Below are positions 9,206 through 16,513 of a stretch of 32,005 bases of DNA, in pieces (position 1 is the first letter of the stretch; each line of letters begins with the position of its first letter). The DNA is from Gammaproteobacteria bacterium (lineage in GTDB: Bacteria > Pseudomonadota > Gammaproteobacteria > Pseudomonadales > Balneatricaceae). The stretch lies in NCBI GenBank assembly GCA_024230095.1, contig JAAERS010000030.1, positions 1 through 32,005 on the forward strand, written 5' to 3'. Both the position numbers and the translations under genes were made by a program. Below the pieces are notes generated by a model. That model worked only from the letters and a program-made list of their open reading frames with translations, was not told the origin of the DNA and did no database searches.

Positions 9206-9757
9206 TCACATGCCTTTAACGGCATAGATGCCCTCAGCATTACGGAAATAACCCTGATAGTCCATACCAAATCCATAAACAAAGCGGTCTTCAACATCTA
9301 GCCCTATAAAATCGGGGCGGTATGCTACTTTGCGATTATGTAGTTTGTTTAGCAAAGCGGCGGCGTACACTTTTTTCGCACCGGCCTCTTCAAGATATTC
9401 GCAGATAGCCGCTAAGGTGTGCCCCTCATCATAAATATCATCGACAACTAAAACCGTGCGGTTTTTGAATTCAATACTTGGCCGAGCTAACCAGGACAGG
9501 TTAGTGCCGACAGTTTTATTACCATAACGAGTGGCATGCAAATAATCTGTCTCCAAGGGGAATTGGAGTTTTAATAGCAACTGCGCCATAGGGATCATGC
9601 CGCCGTTGAGCACGCACAATACCAGCGGCATTTCTTCAGCCATAGCGTCGGTAATCTCGTTGGCTAAGGTTTCGATGCTATCGGCGATTTGTTGGCTAGT
9701 GATTAACAAGTCTGCCTGTTCATGAACGCTCACGGCTTGTTCGTAAGTAATGGTCAT
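9206..9757 (-). CDS. hpt: Hypoxanthine-guanine phosphoribosyltransferase
   Basis: This cytoplasmic purine-salvage enzyme transfers phosphoribose from PRPP to hypoxanthine or guanine, forming IMP or GMP. The 183-aa protein has the type I phosphoribosyltransferase fold, with the PRPP-binding signature VVDDIYDEGHT (104-114) containing the paired acidic residues, and the flexible-loop region around RYGNKTVGTNLSW. The ATG at 9757 has GGAG 7 nt upstream on the minus strand. It is a single gene: convergent with ppiD, sharing its terminator, and divergent from prpE. A minus-strand TATAAT at 9792-9787 is a likely -10. Relative preference for hypoxanthine or guanine cannot be read from sequence. Confidence 0.93.
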   Translation of the reverse strand: MTITYEQAVSVHEQADLLITSQQIADSIETLANEITDAMAEEMPLVLCVLNGGMIPMAQLLLKLQFPLETDYLHATRYGNKTVGTNLSWLARPSIEFKNRTVLVVDDIYDEGHTLAAICEYLEEAGAKKVYAAALLNKLHNRKVAYRPDFIGLDVEDRFVYGFGMDYQGYFRNAEGIYAVKGM

Positions 9758-9786
9758 TGATGACTCCGTAACTGCGAAAAAAAGCT

Positions 9787-9792
9787 ATTATA
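9787..9792 (-). promoter_or_regulatory. Probable -10 element of hpt
   Basis: A perfect TATAAT on the minus strand lies about 30 bp before the hpt ATG. No good -35 is visible at 16-18 bp, so an activator or a weak promoter is possible. Confidence 0.45.
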
Positions 9793-9821
9793 CGCGGCCT
9801 ATTACTAGCAAACTAGTGCCA

Positions 9822-9857
9822 CTTGACTAAATGGTCAAGAATATAAAAAGTGGTCAA
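9822..9857. promoter_or_regulatory. Operator-like palindrome and half-site between hpt and prpE
   Basis: CTTGACtaaatgGTCAAG (9822-9839) is a perfect 6-bp inverted repeat. TGGTCAA recurs at 9832-9838 and 9851-9857, one start 19 bp after the other. The arrangement resembles a dimer-binding site plus an extra half-site, suited to control of the divergent hpt/prpE pair. No regulator is assigned. Confidence 0.4.
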
Positions 9858-9948
9858 TCTAAAACATTGGTATTAGTTATTTTTTTGTTTGCATAGGGTA
9901 ATATTGTCGACACATTTAACATATTAGCTAATAACAGGTATATACACT

Positions 9949-11829
9949 ATGTCCTATCAAGAAGCTTATAACCATGCCACTTTAAACCCAAATGAATTCT
10001 GGAAAGAGGCGGCAGAACAACTAGCCTGGTTTAAAAAACCCAACCATATTGTTGACACATCCGAGCAACCTACTGGGCGTTGGTTTAGTGATGGAGAAAT
10101 GAATACCTGCTACATGGCATTGGATTACCATGTAGCCAATGGCCGTGCAGATCAAGTTGCCATCCATTATGATTCCCCAGTTAGTGCCACCAAATACAGC
10201 CTGACATATGCGCAACTATTAGAAAAAGTGGCCTTATTTGCTGGCGCCTTAAGAGCGCAAGGCATAACTAAGGGAGACCGTGTTGTTATTTATATGCCCA
10301 TGGTTATGGAAGCCGCTGTTGCTATGCTTGCCTGCGCTCGCCTAGGAGCCATTCATTCTGTCGTATTTGGTGGCTTTGCAGCAGCGGAATTGGCAGTACG
10401 TATTGACGATGCTAAGCCGAAAGTCGTTATTACGGCTTCCTGTGGCATTGAAGTTAGCAAAGTAATAGCCTATAAACCCCTGTTGGATTCTGCTTTGCAA
10501 TTAGCGACTCACCAGGTTGATAGCGTGATATTGTTACAACGCCCTCAGCTGCAAGCTGATATGCAAAATGAACGTGACCTAGATTGGAATGAGGCGGTTT
10601 CCGCCGCGGTGCCCGCCGAAGCTGTGCCCGTTAAGTCTACCGATCCATTGTATGTTCTTTATACATCGGGCACTACCGGCAAGCCAAAGGGTGTGACCCG
10701 TGATAATGGCGGTCACGCTGTGGCGCTGAACTACACCATGAAAGCGATCTATAACATGGAAGCCGGTGATGTCTTCTGGGCAGCATCTGATGTTGGCTGG
10801 GTAGTTGGTCACTCTTATATTGTTTATGGACCCTTGTTGGCGGGATGTACTAGTATTTTATATGAGGGCAAGCCTGTGATGACGCCGGATGCGGGCGCAT
10901 TCTGGCGTGTCATAGAAGAATATAAAGTGAAAGCAATCTTCTCAGCACCTACGGCTTTTCGTGCCATAAAAAAAGAGGATCCAGAGGGCGATCTTTTAAA
11001 AAAATACGACATATCTAGCTTGGTTACTGTATTTATGGCTGGTGAGCGACTGGATCCACCGACCTATGAGTGGGCCAAGAATACGATCGGCCGTCCGGTT
11101 GTAGATCATTGGTGGCAAACAGAAACTGGCTGGTCTATTTGCGCCAACCCTGTTGGCCTTGATGACCTGCCGGCTAAGCCAGGTTCTTCAACTGTGCCTA
11201 TCCCTGGCTATGACCTGCATATTCTTAGTGATGATGGTGCGCCATTGCCAGCCAATGAAAAAGGCAATATCGCGTTGAAGCTGCCTATGCCACCAGGCTT
11301 TTTATTGGGCGTGTGGGGTGACCCTCAACGCTTGCATGATTCTTATTTGGCCGATTTTCCAGGCTACTACACTTCGGGGGATGGTGGTTATCGTGACGAA
11401 GATGGCTACGTCTATATCATGGGCCGCACGGACGATGTTATCAACATCGCCGGTCATCGTTTGTCGACCGGTGAGATGGAAGAAGTCGTTGGCGATCATT
11501 CATTAGTTGCCGAATGCGCTGTGGTTGGCATTCACGATGAACTAAAAGGGCAAATGCCCTTGGCATTAGTGCTACTTAAAGCTGGGGCAGAAACGACAGA
11601 TGCCATACTAAGTAACGAATTAGCCGCGATGTTACGCGCCAAAATAGGCCCTATTGCGGTCATGAAAAGCGCCCATGTCGTGCAACGTTTGCCAAAAACA
11701 CGTTCTGGCAAAATTTTGCGCAAGATCATCCGCAATATTGCCAATGGTGAAGACTATATTGTCCCTTCCACTATTGACGACCCAGCTAGCTTGGATGAGA
11801 TTGCGCAATTGATTGCACCTAAAAACTAG
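9949..11829 (+). CDS. prpE: Propionate--CoA ligase (propionyl-CoA synthetase)
   Basis: PrpE activates propionate to propionyl-CoA through a propionyl-AMP intermediate, the entry step of propionate use, normally via the methylcitrate cycle. The 626-aa protein is an acetyl-CoA-synthetase-like ANL enzyme: N-terminal ACAS region, P-loop YTSGTTGKPKG (238-248), the VGHSYIVYGPL segment, TETGW adenine-binding motif, YTSGDGG hinge region, and C-terminal SGKILRK with catalytic Lys588, the usual acylation-controlled lysine. Overall sequence favours PrpE over Acs (about 650 aa). No prpBCD genes are nearby, so the methylcitrate genes, if present, lie elsewhere. The ATG at 9949 has a weak ribosome binding site. 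A long hairpin follows the gene. Confidence 0.92.
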   Translation: MSYQEAYNHATLNPNEFWKEAAEQLAWFKKPNHIVDTSEQPTGRWFSDGEMNTCYMALDYHVANGRADQVAIHYDSPVSATKYSLTYAQLLEKVALFAGALRAQGITKGDRVVIYMPMVMEAAVAMLACARLGAIHSVVFGGFAAAELAVRIDDAKPKVVITASCGIEVSKVIAYKPLLDSALQLATHQVDSVILLQRPQLQADMQNERDLDWNEAVSAAVPAEAVPVKSTDPLYVLYTSGTTGKPKGVTRDNGGHAVALNYTMKAIYNMEAGDVFWAASDVGWVVGHSYIVYGPLLAGCTSILYEGKPVMTPDAGAFWRVIEEYKVKAIFSAPTAFRAIKKEDPEGDLLKKYDISSLVTVFMAGERLDPPTYEWAKNTIGRPVVDHWWQTETGWSICANPVGLDDLPAKPGSSTVPIPGYDLHILSDDGAPLPANEKGNIALKLPMPPGFLLGVWGDPQRLHDSYLADFPGYYTSGDGGYRDEDGYVYIMGRTDDVINIAGHRLSTGEMEEVVGDHSLVAECAVVGIHDELKGQMPLALVLLKAGAETTDAILSNELAAMLRAKIGPIAVMKSAHVVQRLPKTRSGKILRKIIRNIANGEDYIVPSTIDDPASLDEIAQLIAPKN

Positions 11830-11845
11830 CACTGCATGCTGTTAA

Positions 11846-11892
11846 AAGTGCCATATTGAAGTAATGTTAAGCGATTACTTTGACTGGCACTT
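11846..11892. repeat. Long two-tier hairpin after prpE
   Basis: The outer arms AAGTGCCA (11846-11853) and TGGCACTT (11885-11892) pair perfectly. Inside them AAGTAAT (11859-11865) pairs with ATTACTT (11874-11880) around an 8-nt loop. No T-run follows, so it is not a typical intrinsic terminator. It may stabilise the prpE 3' end or mark a processing site. Confidence 0.6.
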
Positions 11893-11965
11893 GTTCGTCT
11901 TCTTATCATTGACATGCCATGCCCACCAATTTGTTTTTTGAACATCCCTACTAAATTTTTATACC

Positions 11966-12016
11966 TTGATTTAGGCAAATTAATTTAGATAATAGTTTTG
12001 CCCATAAATCGGGCAA
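11966..12016 (+). promoter_or_regulatory. Candidate promoter with start-site hairpin before the small gene and uvrC
   Basis: TTGATT (11966-11971), 16 bp, then GATAAT (11988-11993) is a plausible sigma-70 promoter. TTGAAC at 11938-11943 with TATACC at 11960-11965 is a second option. At the predicted start lies TTGCCC-ataaatc-GGGCAA (11998-12016), a perfect inverted repeat that would form a 5' RNA hairpin or an operator. Confidence 0.4.
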
Positions 12017-12085
12017 TAGATTTTGGTCAGCACAGAGAATAGGGTAGAATATCCGCTCAAGACTTCTGCACAGTTGGCCAGCTTA

Positions 12086-12325
12086 ATGAATACTGATATC
12101 AATCACATTTTGGTAAATGGTGCCCAAATAGCCTATAGCAAGCTCAAGCGCGCACAATCGTTTAATGCACGTTTATATTATTACGCTGAAATAGGCGTCT
12201 ATTTGGAAGTATCCCTGTCCCATGGTGCCGGCATTACCGCTGATACCCATGACCAAATTACGGAAATATACAAACAGGCCACGCGTTTTCATATGAAACA
12301 AAACAAACTTACCAGCTTGGCCTAG
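12086..12325 (+). CDS. Small uncharacterised protein upstream of uvrC
   Basis: I do not recognise this protein. From the ATG at 12086 it has 79 aa; the frame stays open upstream to a TTG at 12023 (100 aa) with another TTG at 12074, and none of the starts has a clear Shine-Dalgarno. It has no membrane segment, signal peptide or metal motif. It looks soluble and mixed alpha/beta, with KLKRAQSFNARLYYYAEIG and a helical, basic C-terminus. The stop is 11 bp before the uvrC TTG, so the two are probably co-transcribed from the promoter near 11966-12000. The alternative is that it is chance ORF in a uvrC leader; its protein-like composition and close packing argue for a gene. Confidence 0.5.
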   Translation: MNTDINHILVNGAQIAYSKLKRAQSFNARLYYYAEIGVYLEVSLSHGAGITADTHDQITEIYKQATRFHMKQNKLTSLA

Positions 12326-12336
12326 CAGGTAGTATT

Positions 12337-14190
12337 TTGACCAGTGATGCTCCCCGAGAAGTAGGACATGTATTTGATATTGACGCATTTTTACAGCAGT
12401 TGCCTGCTCGACCAGGCGTCTACCGCATGCTCGACGGAGAGCAAAAGGTCATTTATGTTGGCAAGGCTGTTAATCTAAAAAATCGTGTTACTAGCTATTT
12501 TCGAGGCCGCAGCCACAACAATAAAACTCAGCTAATGGTTACTAAGGTGGTGACTATAGAAGTCACTATCACCCACAGTGAAGCTGAAGCCTTATTGCTT
12601 GAAAACACACTAATAAAGCAACTCAAACCACCTTACAATATTTCTCTGCGAGACGATAAGTCTTATCCTTACGTGTTTGTATCAGATCAGCATACCTACC
12701 CAGCTATGCAATATTTGCGTGGCGCCAAGCACCGCAAAGGTCGCTATTTTGGCCCCTATACCAGCGCAGGTGCCGTGCGGGAGAGCCTCAATCTGATGCA
12801 GAAAATCTTTCGATTACGACAGTGTGAGGATTCCTTTTTTAGCAACCGAAGTCGTCCTTGTCTGCAGTTTCAAATTAGGCGTTGTTCGGGGCCTTGTACA
12901 GGCGAAATTAGCCAACAAGCCTATACCGCTGATGTCGATAGCGCCATCTTGTATTTGGAAGGTAAAAACCAAGCCCTGTTAGATGGCGTTAGCCAACAAA
13001 TGACTAGTGCGGCGGAACAACTGCAATTTGAACGCGCCGCAGTATTACGAGATCAATTAGCAGACTTGCGCCATATGCAAGAACAGCAGCATGTAATTTC
13101 AGAGCGAGGCAACCTTGATGTATTTGCTCTGGCCATGTCCTCGGCTGGCCAGTGCGTGCATCATTTAATGGTCCGTAATGGGCAGGTTACTGGCAGTAAA
13201 AACTACTATCCAAAGTGGGCCATAGCAACACAAAAATCCGTTCTAATTAATGCCTTTTTGGGGCAATTTTATCTATCAGGTAGCCGACGAGAAATTCCTG
13301 ATGAGAGTATTGTAAGCGACTTGGGTGAAGCCTGTGCTTTGACTGAAGCCATAGCCAGTCAAAGCACTAGTGCATACCGCCTAACGAACAAGGTTAGGGG
13401 GCAACGTGCGAAATGGTTAAAATTGGCACAAACCAATGCAGATCAGGCATTAATGAGCTATGTGGCCAACAAACAGACTCAGTTAACGCGTATGCAAAAC
13501 TTACAGGACGCTTTACAACTGGACCAATTGCCAGAGCGTTTGGAGTGTTTTGACATAAGCCACTCTAGTGGCGAGGCCACTGTCGCTTCATGTGTTGTCT
13601 TTGACCAATCTGGGCCAAAAAAGTCGGACTATCGCCTATTTAATATAAACGATGTCACTGCCGGTGATGATTACGCGGCTATGCGTCAAGCGCTAACTCG
13701 TCGCTACACTCGTTTAAAAGAAAATAATGGGGTCATTCCCGACATACTAGTCATTGATGGTGGCTTGGGTCAGCTCACACAAGCTAAGGAGGTCCTGAAG
13801 GAGTTGCAATTACAAGACCTATATTTACTTGGAGTTGCCAAAGGTGAAACGCGCAAAGCGGGGCTAGAAAAACTCATTGAAGGCTGGAGTGGGGCGGAGG
13901 TAGCCTTATCTTCTGAATCACCGGCATTGCATTTGTTGCAGCATATTCGTGACGAGAGCCATCGCTTTGCTATCAGTGGACATCGCGCTCAAAGAGGTAA
14001 AAAACGCGGAAAATCAGCGTTACAGCAAATAGAGGGGGTTGGCGCAAAGCGGCAACAAGCGTTGTTACGCCAATTTGGCTCTTTACACGCCATCAGTAAA
14101 GCCAGTGTTGATGAAATAACCAAAGTAAAGGGTATTAACGAATCCTTAGCTGAGACGATTTATCGTGCATTACGGGGTGAAGAAATATAA
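12337..14190 (+). CDS. uvrC: UvrC, excinuclease ABC subunit C
   Basis: UvrC makes both incisions around a DNA lesion in nucleotide excision repair, working with UvrA and UvrB. The 617-aa protein has all family parts: N-terminal GIY-YIG nuclease (about 24-105, with PGVYRM and VIYVGKAVNLKNR) for the 3' cut; the UVR helix pair that binds UvrB (about 203-245, QLQFERAAVLRDQLADL); the RNase H-like domain (from RLECFDISH, with DILVIDGGLGQL) for the 5' cut; and C-terminal helix-hairpin-helix motifs (IEGVGAKR and VKGIN). No ATG fits; the start is TTG at 12337, preceded by CAGGTAG. The pgsA frame lies directly after it. Confidence 0.97.
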   Translation: MTSDAPREVGHVFDIDAFLQQLPARPGVYRMLDGEQKVIYVGKAVNLKNRVTSYFRGRSHNNKTQLMVTKVVTIEVTITHSEAEALLLENTLIKQLKPPYNISLRDDKSYPYVFVSDQHTYPAMQYLRGAKHRKGRYFGPYTSAGAVRESLNLMQKIFRLRQCEDSFFSNRSRPCLQFQIRRCSGPCTGEISQQAYTADVDSAILYLEGKNQALLDGVSQQMTSAAEQLQFERAAVLRDQLADLRHMQEQQHVISERGNLDVFALAMSSAGQCVHHLMVRNGQVTGSKNYYPKWAIATQKSVLINAFLGQFYLSGSRREIPDESIVSDLGEACALTEAIASQSTSAYRLTNKVRGQRAKWLKLAQTNADQALMSYVANKQTQLTRMQNLQDALQLDQLPERLECFDISHSSGEATVASCVVFDQSGPKKSDYRLFNINDVTAGDDYAAMRQALTRRYTRLKENNGVIPDILVIDGGLGQLTQAKEVLKELQLQDLYLLGVAKGETRKAGLEKLIEGWSGAEVALSSESPALHLLQHIRDESHRFAISGHRAQRGKKRGKSALQQIEGVGAKRQQALLRQFGSLHAISKASVDEITKVKGINESLAETIYRALRGEEI

Positions 14191-14242
14191 TTATTACGGT
14201 ATCATTCCCGTTCAACATGCGACTCCACACGACATCGACACC

Positions 14243-14794
14243 ATGATCAACATTCCTAACATCTTGACCCTATTACGTATATTACTAATCCCTATCATTG
14301 TAGGTGTTTTCTATGCTCCTATTGAGCAGGGTAACCTTATCGCTTGCGCTCTGTTCACTCTTGCTGCTTTTACCGACTGGTTAGATGGTTATTTGGCTCG
14401 CAAATTAGATCAATCTACCCCCTTTGGTGCCTTTTTAGACCCTGTGGCTGATAAGATTACAGTTGCGGCGGCACTGACTATGTTGGTTGAAGTACATGCA
14501 ACCTGGTGGCTGACAATTCCGGCTATTGTGATCATTAGCCGCGAAATTGTTATATCTGCGCTACGTGAGTGGATGGCTGAAGCCGGGCAAAGAGCCAACA
14601 TTGCGGTGTCCTACTTAGGCAAAATCAAAACCACAGCCCAAATGGTGGCTATCATATTGTTACTTGCATTCTTGCCTGGGGAACAGTATACATGGACAGG
14701 CGTATTGCTACTTTATGTAGCCGCTACGCTAACCTTATGGTCTATGGTAAGCTACCTGCTAGCAGCATGGCGCACATTAAAAGAAAGCGAATAA
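14243..14794 (+). CDS. pgsA: CDP-diacylglycerol--glycerol-3-phosphate 3-phosphatidyltransferase
   Basis: PgsA makes phosphatidylglycerol phosphate from CDP-diacylglycerol and glycerol-3-phosphate, the committed step to phosphatidylglycerol and cardiolipin in the inner membrane. The 183-aa protein, from ATG 14243 (MINIPNILTLLRIL, the usual family opening), has the complete CDP-alcohol phosphotransferase signature Dx2DGx2ARx8Gx3Dx3D at residues 45-70: Asp45, Asp48, Gly49, Ala52, Arg53, Gly62, Asp66 and Asp70. Several transmembrane helices follow. The frame runs further upstream into the uvrC end, but that extension lacks family character. Placement directly after uvrC is the conserved uvrC-pgsA arrangement. 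No clear Shine-Dalgarno, so translation may be coupled to upstream genes. Confidence 0.96.
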   Translation: MINIPNILTLLRILLIPIIVGVFYAPIEQGNLIACALFTLAAFTDWLDGYLARKLDQSTPFGAFLDPVADKITVAAALTMLVEVHATWWLTIPAIVIISREIVISALREWMAEAGQRANIAVSYLGKIKTTAQMVAIILLLAFLPGEQYTWTGVLLLYVAATLTLWSMVSYLLAAWRTLKESE

Positions 14795-14815
14795 AATCGA
14801 GTAGACAAGTTGGAC

Positions 14816-15466
14816 ATGCAAAAGCGAAATTCATATAAACCCAACATCAATGTGGTCATAGCTGATGACCATGAAATTGTGCGCGCAGGATTTAAGCAGT
14901 TACTTTCTACTACCACTGACATTCATGTACTCGCCGAAGCAAGCTCCGGTGAACAAGCCATTGAGTTGTCTATCGATCTTGAGCCTGATGTGGTCATCAT
15001 GGATATCAATATGCCAGGCATAGGCGGGATTGAAGCTATTCGCCGCATTAGTGCGCGCCTACCGGATATATCTATCATTGCCCTTACAGTGCATGAATCA
15101 GAACCCTTTCCCACCCGTGTGCTAGCCGCTGGCGCAAAGTCTTACCTTAGCAAACGTTGTGCGCCACAAGAATTGGTTCAAGCCGTGCGTCAAACCTGTT
15201 CTGGTGGCTCTTATATCAGCGAAGAAATCCGTGCTGAAATGGGCAAAGCCAAACTAGACCATAACAATCCCTTAGCTCTACTAACTAGTCGAGAATTCCA
15301 GGTTTTCAACATTATGGCGGAAGGAAAAACCGCTATAGAAGTAGGGGATGAAATGCATCTAAGTCATAAGACTATCCATACCCACCGGTCAAAAATTTTA
15401 AAAAAATTAGGTTTGGAAACCAACTTAGATATTGTTGAATTCGCACGTCAACATGATCTGATCTGA
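14816..15466 (+). CDS. gacA: GacA/UvrY-type LuxR-family response regulator
   Basis: GacA/UvrY proteins are phosphorylated by the BarA/GacS sensor kinase and activate small RNAs that titrate CsrA/RsmA. From ATG 14816 the protein has 216 aa; a TTG two codons earlier is possible. The receiver domain (about 8-125) shows the acidic pair in IADDHE, phospho-acceptor Asp63 in VVIMDINMPG, Thr91 and Lys113. The EPFPTRVLAAGA stretch closely resembles the GacA segment DPFPTRLLQAGA. A LuxR-type helix-turn-helix occupies about 150-210 (LSHKTIHTHRSKILKKL). In many gammaproteobacteria this gene precedes uvrC; here it follows pgsA by 21 bp, probably in the same operon. The partner kinase is not in the window. 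Another NarL-family role is possible but less likely. Confidence 0.8.
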   Translation: MQKRNSYKPNINVVIADDHEIVRAGFKQLLSTTTDIHVLAEASSGEQAIELSIDLEPDVVIMDINMPGIGGIEAIRRISARLPDISIIALTVHESEPFPTRVLAAGAKSYLSKRCAPQELVQAVRQTCSGGSYISEEIRAEMGKAKLDHNNPLALLTSREFQVFNIMAEGKTAIEVGDEMHLSHKTIHTHRSKILKKLGLETNLDIVEFARQHDLI

Positions 15467-15474
15467 TCACTCAG

Positions 15475-16347
15475 CTATACATGACGTCGGCTAATAGCAA
15501 TGCCTGTCAAAATCACAGCAAGAGCAAATAAGTCACTCCATAAAACAGGTTCTTCTAACACTATTGCACCAGTTAAATAGGCAATAACCGGGATGATATA
15601 GTTATTATTAGAAACAAAATTAGGACCGGCTTGTTTCACTAACACAAAGTAGATTACCGAAGCTATTCCTGTTGGTACAAAACCCAGCCATACCAAACTG
15701 ATTAAGCTTTCTGTGGCCACCAGTTGCCACTGTATACTCCACATTTGTGGCCATAAAATAACCCCCCAAATGGCGGCGCTAGTCATCACGCCGGCACTGA
15801 CTACGCTAATTTCATAGTGTGAATACAAACGCACCAATATAGTATTAATGGCATAACAACATGCTGCTAGCAGAATGATTAATGCGCCATAAAAACTGTT
15901 ACTACCCACGACTAGGCTCGGCCACAGCACGAATATGACACCGGATATGCCCAAAACAAAGCCGATAATTCTATTTTTATTGAGCTGTTCTGCTGGAATA
16001 AACCAATGGGAAAGAAGCATGGTCGCTAGTGGCATGATCGCCATTAGGAGACCGGCCATACCCGAGGTAACCGTTTGCTGGCCATTAGTAATAAGCCAAT
16101 AGGGTAACAAGTTTCCTAAACACGCAAACAGTGAGAACTTTGCCCAATCCGCTATTTTCGCGGGTAACCTTTTTCCTTTATATAGCATAAATGCCAGCAA
16201 GATTAGGGCCGCAAAAAGTAGTCGCCAAGCCACAATTTGTTCTGGAGTAAAAGAACGTAAGCTTATAGTAATATTGAGAAAAGAGGTGCCCCAAAGTATG
16301 GTCAAAGTAGCAAATAGGAGCCAATGTTTAGTGGTAATAGTCGGCAT
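15475..16347 (-). CDS. DMT-superfamily permease with two EamA domains
   Basis: This is an inner-membrane protein of the drug/metabolite transporter superfamily, whose members export amino acids, metabolites or drugs. The 290-aa protein has about ten predicted transmembrane helices in two EamA repeats (about 8-140 and 153-285). It opens with the common WGTSFLN signature and contains a second-repeat segment GALIILLAACCYAINTILVR. Substrate cannot be told from sequence. It is convergent with gacA, with only 8 bp between stop codons and no separate terminator visible. It diverges from hpaD across a region holding a 17-bp near-palindrome, so the two may share control, though that is inference. Confidence 0.88.
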   Translation of the reverse strand: MPTITTKHWLLFATLTILWGTSFLNITISLRSFTPEQIVAWRLLFAALILLAFMLYKGKRLPAKIADWAKFSLFACLGNLLPYWLITNGQQTVTSGMAGLLMAIMPLATMLLSHWFIPAEQLNKNRIIGFVLGISGVIFVLWPSLVVGSNSFYGALIILLAACCYAINTILVRLYSHYEISVVSAGVMTSAAIWGVILWPQMWSIQWQLVATESLISLVWLGFVPTGIASVIYFVLVKQAGPNFVSNNNYIIPVIAYLTGAIVLEEPVLWSDLFALAVILTGIAISRRHV

Positions 16348-16373
16348 GTGTCATTGGTAGCTAGCTTGAGTAG

Positions 16374-16390
16374 GTTGCACATTGTGTAAC
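16374..16390. promoter_or_regulatory. Operator-like near-palindrome between the transporter and hpaD
   Basis: GTTGCACATTGTGTAAC is a 17-bp odd-centred inverted repeat with one mismatched pair in eight. It lies 27 bp before the transporter start and about 120 bp before hpaD, a typical place for a regulator controlling divergent genes. No regulator gene is adjacent. Confidence 0.4.
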
Positions 16391-16442
16391 AAAACATTGT
16401 TAGAAGCAAAAAAAACAGGTTGACTACAGCAAATTAATTCCC

Positions 16443-16495
16443 GTAAACTAGTTCACATGTTAACTATTGGTAAACTGCTTTAAGCCGACTATAAA
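16443..16495 (+). promoter_or_regulatory. hpaD promoter with flanking repeats
   Basis: TTGGTA (16467-16472), 17 bp, then TATAAA (16490-16495) is a good sigma-70 promoter but implies a very short leader of about 12 nt. A second option is TTGACT (16420-16425) with TAAACT (16444-16449), 18 bp apart. Between them lie the direct repeat GTAAACT (16443 and 16470) and the inverted repeat TAGTT/AACTA (16449-16466), which could be a binding site covering the -35. Confidence 0.45.
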
Positions 16496-16513
16496 CGCTA
16501 TCAGGAGAACAAA

